From contig JANREK010000035.1 in assembly GCA_030726065.1 (NCBI GenBank), positions 62,001 through 126,000 on the forward strand: a stretch of 64,000 nucleotides of DNA. Direction: 5' to 3'. The stretch comes from Sediminibacterium sp. (GTDB lineage Bacteria; Bacteroidota; Bacteroidia; Chitinophagales; Chitinophagaceae). Under the pieces are notes generated by a model. The model saw only the letters and a list, made by a program, of their open reading frames with translations. It did not search any database and had not been told where the DNA came from. The translations under genes and the position numbers were made by a program. Shown here one piece after another: positions 8,991-17,686 of the stretch; within the stretch, counting starts at the first letter, position 1, and the number at the start of each line of letters is the position of its first letter.

Positions 8991-11684
8991 TTAGAGCATT
9001 GCTTTTATTATATCAATCACTTTGTGTAGTTGTGTGTTATCCTGTCCGCCTGCACTTGCAATGGTTTTTTGACCGCCGCCTCCGCCTTTAATTAATGGGG
9101 CAATTTTTTCTTTGATAATTTGTGGTGCCTGCCAGTTTTTTTGGTTGACCAGGGATTCGCTTATTGCTAACACTACATTTGCTTTTTCATCCACTTTACT
9201 GGTCAATACAACTACGGAGTTAGCGTGTAATGCCCCAAGTTGTTGTGCTAATTTTTTCAAATGATCTGCACTGCCCAATTGTAATTGTACCCCTAAAAAT
9301 TGAATATCATTCACTGTAGTAAATTCATTGCTATATTTTTCAAACAATTCATTGACTAATAATGCTTCCTGACTTTCCAATTTTTTGGATAATTCCTTTT
9401 GACTCGTTTGTAAGGAAACAATGGTATCATTTAAAACATCCGTACTTGTATTTTCATTCCAATCAGGCGCTTTAAATTGGGTTTTTATTTTTGAAGCTAT
9501 ACTTTCACATGCCTCAGACAATTGTATAATTTGTTTGTGTAGTTTTTCTTTTACTTCCCTTAAAAATAATTCCGCAGCTTCCCCAACCACGCCTTCAATC
9601 CTTCTTACACCTGCTGCAACAGAGGCTTCCGCCTTTAAAATAAAGTGACCAATCTCGCCTGTGTGACCCACATGTGTTCCACCGCATAACTCAATTGAAT
9701 AATTAGGGTCCATCACAACTACCCGAACTTTATCTCCGTATTTTTCTCCAAATAAAGCCATGGCGCCCAATTGGATGGCATCAGCTTTGTCCATTTCATT
9801 AATCACCACTGGAATATTTACTTTTATTTTTTCATTCACTAAAATAGTAACTGCATTTATTTCTTCTGGGGTCATTTTAGCAAAATGAGAAAAGTCAAAA
9901 CGAAGTTGTTCTGCATTGACCAAACTTCCTTTTTGTGCAACATGCTTTCCTAATACATTTCTTAAGGCTGCATGTAGTAAATGTGTTGCCGAGTGATGAA
10001 GTGTCGTATTTTTTCGATGTGCAATAGCCACTTGTGCTTTTACTTTTTCTCCAATTACATTTGGAATCGTATCAGTAAAATGAATAAAAAGATTATTTTC
10101 TTTTTTTGTATCTGTTACCTGCAATGTGCTACCATCTTCAAAGGTCAAAGTTCCGCTATCACCCACCTGTCCACCGCTTTCTGCATAAAAAGGCGTCTCA
10201 CTCAATACCCATTGGTACGCTTCCTTCCCTTTTGCTTTTACATGTCGGTATTTGACAATGGTACTATTTGTTTCCATTTGTGTATAACCAACAAACTTGG
10301 TTTCAACGTCTTCACTTATTTGTATCCAATCACCTGTGTCAATGGCGGTAGCTGCACGGCTTCTATTTTTTTGTTGCAACATTTCTTTTTCAAACCCTGC
10401 TTCATCAACTAGCAAATCATTTTCACTTGCAATTAACCTAGTTAAATCTACCGGAAAGCCAAAAGTGTCAAATAATTCAAACACTAATTTTCCTTCAATG
10501 GTTGCTCCTTTTGAATGCGTTTTTACAATATCATCAATGCGCTTTAATCCTTTTTCCAATGTCCTTAAAAATCCTTCCTCTTCTTCTTTCACAACTTTCG
10601 TTACAAAATCTAATTGTCCAGTTAATTCAGGAAAAACATTTTCAAATTGTTTTGCTAATAAAGGCATCAATTGGTGTAATAAGGGTTGCTTATAATCTAA
10701 GTAGGAATAATAATAACGTACTGCTCTTCTTAAAATTCTTCTGATCACATAACCTGCACCTGTGTTTGCTGGTAATTGTCCGTCGGCAATCGTAAATGCA
10801 ATGGCTCTAATGTGGTCGGCTAATACACGAAATGCAATGGCTTGTTTACTTGCACTAAAATCATATTGTTTGCCTGTGATTTTTGCAACTGCATCAATGG
10901 TTCCTGTAAAAACATCGGAATCGTAATTGCTTTTTTTATTTTGAATAACCCTTACTAATCTTTCAAATCCCATACCAGTATCCACATGCTTATTGGGAAG
11001 GGCTTCCAGGCTGCCATCTTTTTTTCGATTGTACTGTATGAATACATTATTCCAAATTTCAATTACTTGTGGGTGATCTTTGTTGACTAAATCGCGACCA
11101 GGTATTTTTGCAATTTCTTCATCGGAACGCATATCCACATGTATTTCACTGCATGGGCCACAAGGTCCAGTGTCACCCATTTCCCAAAAATTATCTTTTT
11201 TATTACCGTAAATTATTTTATCCTCGGTTACCCATTTTTTCCAATGCATTAAAGCCTCGCTCGACGCTGGCAAATTTTCGGAAGCATCCCCTTCAAAAAC
11301 ACTAACATATAATTTTACTGGATCAATGCCATACACTTTGGTTAATAATTCCCAACTCCATTCAATTGCTTCGCCTTTAAAATAATCGCCAAAGCTCCAG
11401 TTGCCCAACATTTCAAACATGGTGTGATGGTAGGTATCCACACCCACTTCCTCCAAATCGTTGTGCTTACCACTTACGCGTAAACATTTCTGTGAATCCG
11501 CAATACGCGGATGACTAGGCACTTGGTTGCCTAAAAAATAATCTTTGAATTGGTTCATTCCCGCATTGGTAAACAATAAAGTAGGGTCGTTCTTAACCAC
11601 AATAGGAGCCGAGGGTACGATTGCATGGCCTTTAGAAGCAAAAAAATCTAAAAACTGTTGTCTTATTTCTGAACTGGTCATCAT
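8991..11684 (-). CDS. alaS: Alanyl-tRNA synthetase
   Basis: Charges tRNA-Ala in the cytoplasm. The 897 residues cover the whole family layout. The class II catalytic domain comes first (SSEIRQQFLDFF, then GNWSFGDYFK). A tRNA-recognition domain follows, then the editing domain with the metal motifs HHSATHLLHAAL and CGGTH. The C-Ala domain ends with a glycine run (KGGGGGGQ). The start has two adjacent Met codons and either could be used. The gene is divergent from the M23 peptidase gene and ends in its own terminator. Confidence 0.97.
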   Translation of the reverse strand: MMTSSEIRQQFLDFFASKGHAIVPSAPIVVKNDPTLLFTNAGMNQFKDYFLGNQVPSHPRIADSQKCLRVSGKHNDLEEVGVDTYHHTMFEMLGNWSFGDYFKGEAIEWSWELLTKVYGIDPVKLYVSVFEGDASENLPASSEALMHWKKWVTEDKIIYGNKKDNFWEMGDTGPCGPCSEIHVDMRSDEEIAKIPGRDLVNKDHPQVIEIWNNVFIQYNRKKDGSLEALPNKHVDTGMGFERLVRVIQNKKSNYDSDVFTGTIDAVAKITGKQYDFSASKQAIAFRVLADHIRAIAFTIADGQLPANTGAGYVIRRILRRAVRYYYSYLDYKQPLLHQLMPLLAKQFENVFPELTGQLDFVTKVVKEEEEGFLRTLEKGLKRIDDIVKTHSKGATIEGKLVFELFDTFGFPVDLTRLIASENDLLVDEAGFEKEMLQQKNRSRAATAIDTGDWIQISEDVETKFVGYTQMETNSTIVKYRHVKAKGKEAYQWVLSETPFYAESGGQVGDSGTLTFEDGSTLQVTDTKKENNLFIHFTDTIPNVIGEKVKAQVAIAHRKNTTLHHSATHLLHAALRNVLGKHVAQKGSLVNAEQLRFDFSHFAKMTPEEINAVTILVNEKIKVNIPVVINEMDKADAIQLGAMALFGEKYGDKVRVVVMDPNYSIELCGGTHVGHTGEIGHFILKAEASVAAGVRRIEGVVGEAAELFLREVKEKLHKQIIQLSEACESIASKIKTQFKAPDWNENTSTDVLNDTIVSLQTSQKELSKKLESQEALLVNELFEKYSNEFTTVNDIQFLGVQLQLGSADHLKKLAQQLGALHANSVVVLTSKVDEKANVVLAISESLVNQKNWQAPQIIKEKIAPLIKGGGGGQKTIASAGGQDNTQLHKVIDIIKAML

Positions 11685-11720
11685 GTCGGTGAATTTTAAG
11701 CAGTGTTCATCTTAAAAAGC

Positions 11721-11728
11721 TATATTTG
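11721..11728 (+). promoter_or_regulatory. Possible -7 box (TATATTTG) upstream of the M23 peptidase gene
   Basis: TATATTTG matches TAnnTTTG exactly on the plus strand, in the alaS/M23 divergent region, 81 bases before the peptidase ATG. The leader would contain a 21-codon frame starting at 11731. Confidence 0.35.
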
Positions 11729-11809
11729 TAATGCTTTTTTTAATGACCTCAAAGGTAAGGAATTGGGGCTTTTCTATGGCCATACTTGCCAAATAATCGG
11801 TGAATTCAA

Positions 11810-12781
11810 ATGAAGAAAATTAAATATCACTTTAATACCCACACGCTCAGGTTTGATAAAGTGGAAGTACCCCTTAAAGTAAGGCTGCTTCAACTTTTCG
11901 GATTTATTGCTGCGTCCATTGTTACAGGGGTGGTTATTGTTGCGATACTATTTCAATATATTGATTCTCCCAAGGAAAAATTACTCCGCCAACAAAACGA
12001 AAGCTATAGAGCAAGTTATAGTGTTATTCAGGACAGGGTTAGGCAATTGGAGTTGCAAATGACTGAATTAGAAAGTAGGGACAATGAGGTTTACCGTTCC
12101 ATATTTGAGTCGAGTCCAATTCCTGATAGTGCTCGTTTAAAGGACATGGAAGCATTGAAGGAAGTTAGAATGATACAAAATTTATCAAGCACGGCCCTGT
12201 TATCTAATATGATTGCACAATTAAATAATCTAAGTGTGCGATCTGCCTTCCAGGATAAGTCCTATGTGGAAGTAGGAACTATGGTAAAAAATAAAGAAAA
12301 ATTATTAAGGGCAATTCCTGCAATACAACCTGTGAGCAATAAAAATTTAAATCGAATTGCTTCTGGTTATGGTTATAGAATTGATCCTTTATATAAGGAC
12401 TATCGTTTACACGCAGGACTTGATTTTACAGCCCCCTCAGGAACGCCCATTTATGCAACTGCAGATGGGGTAGTGCAGGCGGCAGGATTTAATAGTGATG
12501 GTTATGGAAATAAGGTAGTCATCAATCATGGCTATGGCTATCAAACTTTATATGGGCATATGGTGCGCGTAAAAGCTAAAGTGGGACAATCAGTTAAAAG
12601 GGGCGAAGTGATTGGTTATATTGGTAGCACAGGAAAAAGTACAGGCCCGCATTGTCATTATGAAGTAATTAAAAGAGGCGTTAAAGTGGATCCGGTTTAT
12701 TATTTTTATAATGATTTAACTCCTGCGCAATTTGACAGAATATTGAAAGCTGCGGCAGCAAACAAACAAAGTTTAGATTAA
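11810..12781 (+). CDS. M23 (LytM) murein endopeptidase, membrane-anchored
   Basis: A 323-residue zinc endopeptidase that cuts peptide cross-links in peptidoglycan. A short cytoplasmic N-terminus is followed by one membrane helix (about 26-50), a coiled-coil stretch (about 60-110), and the LytM domain (about 185-300). The zinc ligands are all present: HAGLD (HxxxD) and HCH (HxH) near the end, with the supporting motif LYGHM. It resembles MepM-type enzymes that make room for new wall growth. It is divergent from alaS and followed after 47 bases by a small membrane protein gene. Confidence 0.92.
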   Translation: MKKIKYHFNTHTLRFDKVEVPLKVRLLQLFGFIAASIVTGVVIVAILFQYIDSPKEKLLRQQNESYRASYSVIQDRVRQLELQMTELESRDNEVYRSIFESSPIPDSARLKDMEALKEVRMIQNLSSTALLSNMIAQLNNLSVRSAFQDKSYVEVGTMVKNKEKLLRAIPAIQPVSNKNLNRIASGYGYRIDPLYKDYRLHAGLDFTAPSGTPIYATADGVVQAAGFNSDGYGNKVVINHGYGYQTLYGHMVRVKAKVGQSVKRGEVIGYIGSTGKSTGPHCHYEVIKRGVKVDPVYYFYNDLTPAQFDRILKAAAANKQSLD

Positions 12782-12828
12782 TTTTTTTGAATATTATTTC
12801 AATGTATTTCACATTCAAATTACATTAG

Positions 12829-13062
12829 ATGGATCCACAAGTCATGGCATTTTTAAATAGAATAACCAATAGCATCGGCTTTACTTTGTTATGGATGTTT
12901 TCCAATTCTACTTTGGGTATTATGCTGGGCTATGCGTTTATACAAGATCATTGGCGCATAAGTAATATCTTGTTTTATATTTACCTCATCGGAAGTTTTG
13001 CTGCCTTTATGTATGGCTTATATCGGCTATGGAAGACCCCTGTTAAATTTGATGAATATTAG
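12829..13062 (+). CDS. Small two-helix membrane protein, function unknown
   Basis: A 77-residue protein with two predicted membrane helices (about 15-36 and 45-66), a tryptophan/aromatic-rich sequence and a short polar tail ending PVKFDEY. I do not recognise the family. It sits 47 bases downstream of the M23 peptidase on the same strand and may be co-transcribed with it. The ATG follows an AT-rich stretch without an obvious Shine-Dalgarno sequence, which is normal here. Confidence 0.65.
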   Translation: MDPQVMAFLNRITNSIGFTLLWMFSNSTLGIMLGYAFIQDHWRISNILFYIYLIGSFAAFMYGLYRLWKTPVKFDEY

Positions 13063-13088
13063 TGAGGGGTGCTATGCTTTAATTGGCA

Positions 13089-13571
13089 TTAACTACTATG
13101 GTCTGAAATAATTTTCCAACCAGTTTTGGTTTTTCTAAATACCAAAGTATATACCCCGTTTACATTGCCAACACTGCGTTGTAGAAACCATTTTCCAATG
13201 ACAAAAAAGTAGCTCTTACCAAGGGATTTAATACTTACAATGTCAAAATGTAATTTGCCCATATGGCTGGTGTCGGGATAGTTCTTTTTATAGTTAGCTA
13301 AAGTATTTTTATAACCATAGGTAGGGCCCGATTTTCCCATAAATACTAAGCTGTCACTTTTCCAATAACCCACCATAAATGCGTCAAGGTCACCCTTATT
13401 CCAAGCAGCTGTTTGATTTTGTAAAATTGCTTGAATGGCTTTTATATTGTCTTGCTCATTTTCATAGGTGATAGAAACATCTATAAGGGGCTCTTGCTTT
13501 AAAGCTGTGGTATTTTGGGCAATTATATTTTGCGTAAATAAAATGCCGATTAAAATGATATAATTTTTCAT
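13089..13571 (-). CDS. Exported SnoaL/NTF2-like (DUF4440-type) protein
   Basis: A 160-residue protein with a signal peptide ending near IIAQ (residue 19) and a single NTF2-like alpha+beta cone fold. Recognisable pieces are the opening helix QAILQNQTAAWNKGDLDAFM, the turn GYWKSDSLVFMG, and the closing strands VFRKTKTGWKIISDHSS. Such proteins bind small molecules or act as minor enzymes; no catalytic role can be read here. It is divergent from the glycosylase gene and convergent with the 77-residue protein across a 26-base gap. Confidence 0.8.
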   Translation of the reverse strand: MKNYIILIGILFTQNIIAQNTTALKQEPLIDVSITYENEQDNIKAIQAILQNQTAAWNKGDLDAFMVGYWKSDSLVFMGKSGPTYGYKNTLANYKKNYPDTSHMGKLHFDIVSIKSLGKSYFFVIGKWFLQRSVGNVNGVYTLVFRKTKTGWKIISDHSS

Positions 13572-13633
13572 GTAGGTGTTTTGAATTCAGTGAAAAGTTA
13601 AGATAAATAAATAAATCTCCCTAATTTGTGGGT

Positions 13634-14239
13634 ATGACGTATAAGGGACACTTAAAAAAAGACATAAAATTAGCATCGCTATTAGCTGCTGATACGCATG
13701 CTTTAAAAAAAAGGAAAAATACCCCCATTCGATTAATTGCTAGTATTATTAGCCAACAGTTAAGTACCAAAGTAGCGAAAATTATTTATTTACGTTTTTT
13801 GGATTTGTATGCTGGCAAGGAACCTACTTGTGCGCAAGTGTTAGCCACCGATCCAAAAGTGTTAAGGAATATTGGTTTAAGTAATTCAAAAGTGAGTTAT
13901 GTGCAAAATGTTGCTGCTTTTTTTATTGAAAATAAGGTAACCGATAAGCAGTTATATACCATGCCACCGGAGCAGGTGATTGAATTACTTACACAAATAA
14001 AAGGGGTAGGGAGGTGGACGGTTGAAGTGTTACTCATGTTTAGCTTGGGGCAGGAAGATGTTTTTGCTGTTGATGATTTAGGTATACAGCAAGCCATGAT
14101 CAAATTATATAAAATTAAGTTTGATTCTAAAAAAGAATTGAAAATAAAAATGTTAAAAAAATCGCTTTCCTGGGCCCCTTATAGAACTTATGCTTGTTTG
14201 CATTTATGGCAATGGAAAGACAGTGTGGGTCCGGTTTAG
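13634..14239 (+). CDS. AlkA-type DNA-3-methyladenine glycosylase (HhH-GPD)
   Basis: A base-excision repair glycosylase of the HhH-GPD superfamily, 201 residues. The helix-hairpin-helix reads LLTQIKGVGRWTVEVLLMFS and is followed by the catalytic-Asp region FAVDDLGIQQ, as in AlkA. No Fe-S cluster cysteines are present, which separates it from nth in the same window. The track uses a GTG at 13628, but the in-frame ATG at 13634 is the more likely start. It is shorter than E. coli AlkA because it lacks the N-terminal TBP-like domain, which is common. The stop is 8 bases from the convergent ppc stop. Confidence 0.88.
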   Translation: MTYKGHLKKDIKLASLLAADTHALKKRKNTPIRLIASIISQQLSTKVAKIIYLRFLDLYAGKEPTCAQVLATDPKVLRNIGLSNSKVSYVQNVAAFFIENKVTDKQLYTMPPEQVIELLTQIKGVGRWTVEVLLMFSLGQEDVFAVDDLGIQQAMIKLYKIKFDSKKELKIKMLKKSLSWAPYRTYACLHLWQWKDSVGPV

Positions 14240-14247
14240 TGATGCTA

Positions 14248-16839
14248 TTATGCTGAATTTCGAGCCGCATTAATTACCCCAAACATAGTTCGGGTTACTA
14301 ATTTTTCGTAGGCTTCTTTTAAGTTGGGGTCAATGTTGGACTCTTGTACTTTGCAAAGTGCAAATTGTTGTATAGTTAGTAAGGGTAGTACAATACGGTC
14401 TCTGAGTAAAATGGAATGTTTTGCCAAAGTATCTTTTTCCATTAAACTATTACACTTATTTAATTCTAAATATAATTGGGTAGTTAATATAAATTCGTCC
14501 TTAATGATTTGACGAAATGCAGTAAACTTTTCGTCGTTTTCAACATACTTAGTGACGGCAAAGTTCGACTTTACCATACTCATCATACTATTGTCAACCA
14601 AGGTTCTAAAAAAAGCACTGTTATTAAACAAGGAGGCGACCTCATTCCAAAGTCCTTTTTCTTTTAACACTTGAAGGGCAGTGCCCACTCCATAATAACC
14701 GGGTACATTTTGTTTTAGTTGACTCCAGCTTCCTACAAATGGTATGGCCCTTAAGTCCGAAAAACTAAGTTCATTTTTCAATCCTCTTTTTGTAGGCCTA
14801 CTCGCAATATTACTTTTACCATAATAATTAAGTGGACTAAACTTTTGTAAATAAGGAAGAAAAAGTGGGTTTTCTTTTAATTGCTGGTAGCTAACATAAC
14901 TTATGTGCCCAAGTTCTTCCAGTAGCTCCCTGTTTTTTTCAGATAGCTGAAGCTTAGCATTGGTAAATATTTCATTACTAATCCCAGCACTCAATAATTG
15001 CTCAATGTTAAATTGTGCTGACTGGATGGTTCCAAAATTTGAAGTAATCGTTTGACCCTGTAGCGTTAATTGAATTTCTTCATTTTCAATTTGGTCGCCC
15101 ATGGATGCGTAAAATTGGTGTGTTTTACCACCACCTCTTGAAGGGGGTCCACCACGACCATCAAAAAATTTCACAACTATATTATTAGCTCTTGAAATTT
15201 TAGTGAGCGTTTCTTTGGCTTTGTAAATACTCCAATTGGCTTGTAAGTAACCACCATCTTTGGTGCCATCACTAAATCCCAACATGATGGGTTGTTGCGC
15301 CTGTCTATTTTGTAAATGTATTTTGTATAATGGGTTATTATATAAAATAGACATGATTTCCTCTGCGTTGGTTAAATCCTCAATCGTTTCAAATAAGGGT
15401 ACAATATCTAAGTTAGATAAATGAGGATCCATTCCACAAAGCCTGCATAATGCATATAATTCCATTACATTAATAGCCGATTGACAATTGCTAATGATAT
15501 AGCGGTGACATCCGGCAATGCCATTCATTTTTTGAACGGCAGTAATGGCGTAAATACTTCCAAGGGTATCCTTGGTGATCGTTTCCTTAAAATCAGCAGG
15601 GTTTAAATGCCCAACTATTTTAGCTAACACACTCATTTGGGCTTCGCTATCCAGGGTATTGTAATCACTTGGTAAAATTCCTTTCCCATCCTGATGTAAT
15701 AGGGTTTGATGCACATCCAATAAAACTGCATGATGTATTCTGCTGTCCTGCCTAATATCTAATGATGCAAAATGGGTGCCAAATAATTTTACTTTATGCA
15801 ACAAGCTTTCTAATCTTGACAGGTACAAGGAATAATTGCCTTCGATGATGATGTTTTTAATCTTGTTAAGACAATCGATAATTTCATTCGTTGTAATAGG
15901 TTTTGCTTCATCGGGTCTGAAAACATTTTCATATAATTTCGCTTCTAATTCATTGACTAAAATAGCTACGCCAGAAAAAGTTAATTTTCGTTTTAGTTTT
16001 CTTACATCTCTATAATAACATACAATAATACTACTTCGCAAAGCTTTGGCCACATTCAATGTGGTTTCCCCATTTACAAAAGGATTGCCATCTCGATCAC
16101 CCCCAGGCCAAAAGCCTAATTCAATGAATGGATTTTCGCCTTCATATTGATTATCAAAAACATCACGAACAATAGAGCTATATATATTACCAACCGAATG
16201 ATAAAAAATATTTTCCAGGTACCACATTAAAGTCAACGCTTCATCGGTAGGGCTAGGTTGTTTTTTATTAAAGAAGGGAGTAAGTCCTAATTGCTGGATA
16301 TATTGATTAATGGTGTTAAAGTCATTTTTGCCAATGGCTTCCCCCATATCGTGAATGATGCCTAATACATTTGCCGGATAAAATTGTGTGGGGTGTGCTG
16401 TTAATACAAGACGTACTTTGAATTTTTCTAGCTTCTTTTTTAGGGCATCCGTATGGTCTAAAAATTCAGCATCTCTAATGAGCGCCTTTAAACTTCCAAT
16501 ACCATCTACTTCATTGACACTACTAAATGCAGCATCTTCAATGGCATCAAATAATACCACTTGCCTTTCCATGTATTGCACATACTTAAAAAGGTGATCT
16601 AATTTTTCTTTTTCAGATGCAACATAGGTATGTTGTTTGAAAAAATAGTCAACAATTTCGATAGGTGATTTGTCTTTACTAAATCCTTCTTCACAGGTTT
16701 GCAATAAAATGGGTAATAATGCACCTACGTTAGCTACACCTGAGTATGGGAGTGCTGCAAATAAACTATTATAAATAATGTATTTGTCAGAAACATTTTT
16801 TCTGAATTGAATTGCGTAATTATGAGCGCTTGTTGGCAT
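14248..16839 (-). CDS. ppc: Phosphoenolpyruvate carboxylase
   Basis: Carboxylates PEP to oxaloacetate, refilling the TCA cycle. It has 863 residues, slightly shorter than E. coli PEPC. The catalytic segments are in order: VLTAHPTQ (active His), GGDRDGNP, LGFSDGTKDGGY, FFDGRGGPPSRGGGKTH and RAIPFVGSWSQ, with a C-terminus ending NAARNSA. Several differ from the textbook versions (the glycine-rich loop has PPSRGG, and the RAIP motif continues FVGSW), suggesting a divergent clade rather than a dead enzyme. An 8-base inverted repeat lies 5 bases before the ATG. Confidence 0.93.
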   Translation of the reverse strand: MPTSAHNYAIQFRKNVSDKYIIYNSLFAALPYSGVANVGALLPILLQTCEEGFSKDKSPIEIVDYFFKQHTYVASEKEKLDHLFKYVQYMERQVVLFDAIEDAAFSSVNEVDGIGSLKALIRDAEFLDHTDALKKKLEKFKVRLVLTAHPTQFYPANVLGIIHDMGEAIGKNDFNTINQYIQQLGLTPFFNKKQPSPTDEALTLMWYLENIFYHSVGNIYSSIVRDVFDNQYEGENPFIELGFWPGGDRDGNPFVNGETTLNVAKALRSSIIVCYYRDVRKLKRKLTFSGVAILVNELEAKLYENVFRPDEAKPITTNEIIDCLNKIKNIIIEGNYSLYLSRLESLLHKVKLFGTHFASLDIRQDSRIHHAVLLDVHQTLLHQDGKGILPSDYNTLDSEAQMSVLAKIVGHLNPADFKETITKDTLGSIYAITAVQKMNGIAGCHRYIISNCQSAINVMELYALCRLCGMDPHLSNLDIVPLFETIEDLTNAEEIMSILYNNPLYKIHLQNRQAQQPIMLGFSDGTKDGGYLQANWSIYKAKETLTKISRANNIVVKFFDGRGGPPSRGGGKTHQFYASMGDQIENEEIQLTLQGQTITSNFGTIQSAQFNIEQLLSAGISNEIFTNAKLQLSEKNRELLEELGHISYVSYQQLKENPLFLPYLQKFSPLNYYGKSNIASRPTKRGLKNELSFSDLRAIPFVGSWSQLKQNVPGYYGVGTALQVLKEKGLWNEVASLFNNSAFFRTLVDNSMMSMVKSNFAVTKYVENDEKFTAFRQIIKDEFILTTQLYLELNKCNSLMEKDTLAKHSILLRDRIVLPLLTIQQFALCKVQESNIDPNLKEAYEKLVTRTMFGVINAARNSA

Positions 16840-16843
16840 ACTA

Positions 16844-16865
16844 TTGTACTATAAAGGTAGTACAA
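16844..16865. promoter_or_regulatory. 8-bp inverted repeat next to the ppc start (possible operator)
   Basis: TTGTACTA and TAGTACAA are perfect reverse complements separated by taaagg, starting 5 bases upstream of the ppc ATG. The position, spanning the expected transcription start and 5' end, would suit a repressor site or an mRNA hairpin. No T-run makes it a terminator. Function is inference. Confidence 0.35.
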
Positions 16866-16929
16866 ATAAAGTTAAATTCTCTGAAACCCATGTCTGTATT
16901 GATTCCTAATGAATGTTCGTTTTAATCAG

Positions 16930-17670
16930 TTACAATGCTTTGTAAGTTGGTACTTTGATATCATGATAAAAAGCAAAGGTCCAATTTTCTTTTTGTCCCT
17001 TTTCCCACCATTGTTGTCGCCATTCCATGGCTAATTTACCATCCAGGTCATATTTTGCCACAAACTTTGATTTCATTTGTTGCAGTTGCGGTGCTACATC
17101 AGCACCAAAAAATAGGATCTCTTCCTTTTCTTTAATCCAACATGCTTGATGATATAAGCTATGTCCACCTGTAATTTTGTAATGAATCAAATCTTCAATC
17201 ACCCCTTCTTCTTGTGTAAGCCAATGCACCTTGCTAAATTCTTCTAATATTTGTATCTGATCCGATATATAAGAAGCAGTTTTGGATTGCATTGCCAAAT
17301 CATATTCACTTTTTTGTATATAATAGGTTGCATAGGGGAAGCTAATAAAACGTTCCTGATGTTGGGGGTGTAAGAAGCTTATTCCGCCTGAATGATCTTT
17401 GTGTAAATGACTCAGAAAAACTTTGGTCACACTGGAAGGGTCAATCCCAATGGCCATTAAATTAGCATGTATTTGAAGAATTCCTTGGTTGTTAAAATAG
17501 CCGAGACCCGTGTCTAATAAAATGATGTCGTTTTCAGTTACGACAACAAAGGGCTGTACTTGCACCAAAATACTTCCTGTAGGTCTATTTTGAATATCCC
17601 CTTCAAAGGGAATAAACACTTTTGTACTATCAATTGAAAAACTGCCTTCAGATAAAGGATAAATACGCAT
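16930..17670 (-). CDS. MBL-fold metallo-hydrolase
   Basis: A 246-residue metallo-beta-lactamase-fold protein. The metal-binding motif is HLHKDHSGG (HxHxDH), further ligand positions follow at GGHSLYHQ and FFGADVAP, and LLDTGLG precedes the first motif. The family spans many hydrolases (lactonases, thioesterases, glyoxalase II-like), and the sequence does not point to one substrate. It lies 16 bases after rodA on the same strand and is probably the last gene of the cell-shape operon, though a link to wall synthesis is not shown. Confidence 0.85.
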   Translation of the reverse strand: MRIYPLSEGSFSIDSTKVFIPFEGDIQNRPTGSILVQVQPFVVVTENDIILLDTGLGYFNNQGILQIHANLMAIGIDPSSVTKVFLSHLHKDHSGGISFLHPQHQERFISFPYATYYIQKSEYDLAMQSKTASYISDQIQILEEFSKVHWLTQEEGVIEDLIHYKITGGHSLYHQACWIKEKEEILFFGADVAPQLQQMKSKFVAKYDLDGKLAMEWRQQWWEKGQKENWTFAFYHDIKVPTYKAL

Positions 17671-17686
17671 GGGATAAAAATAAGGA

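Noticed and set aside
9981-10744. Three overlapping plus-strand ORFs opposite alaS
   Set aside because: alaS is unambiguous here; these are antisense shadows rich in Cys/Phe/Ser.
14248-16839. Atypical PEPC motifs suggesting a broken or different enzyme
   Set aside because: All catalytic segments are present in order with full length; the differences look like clade variation.
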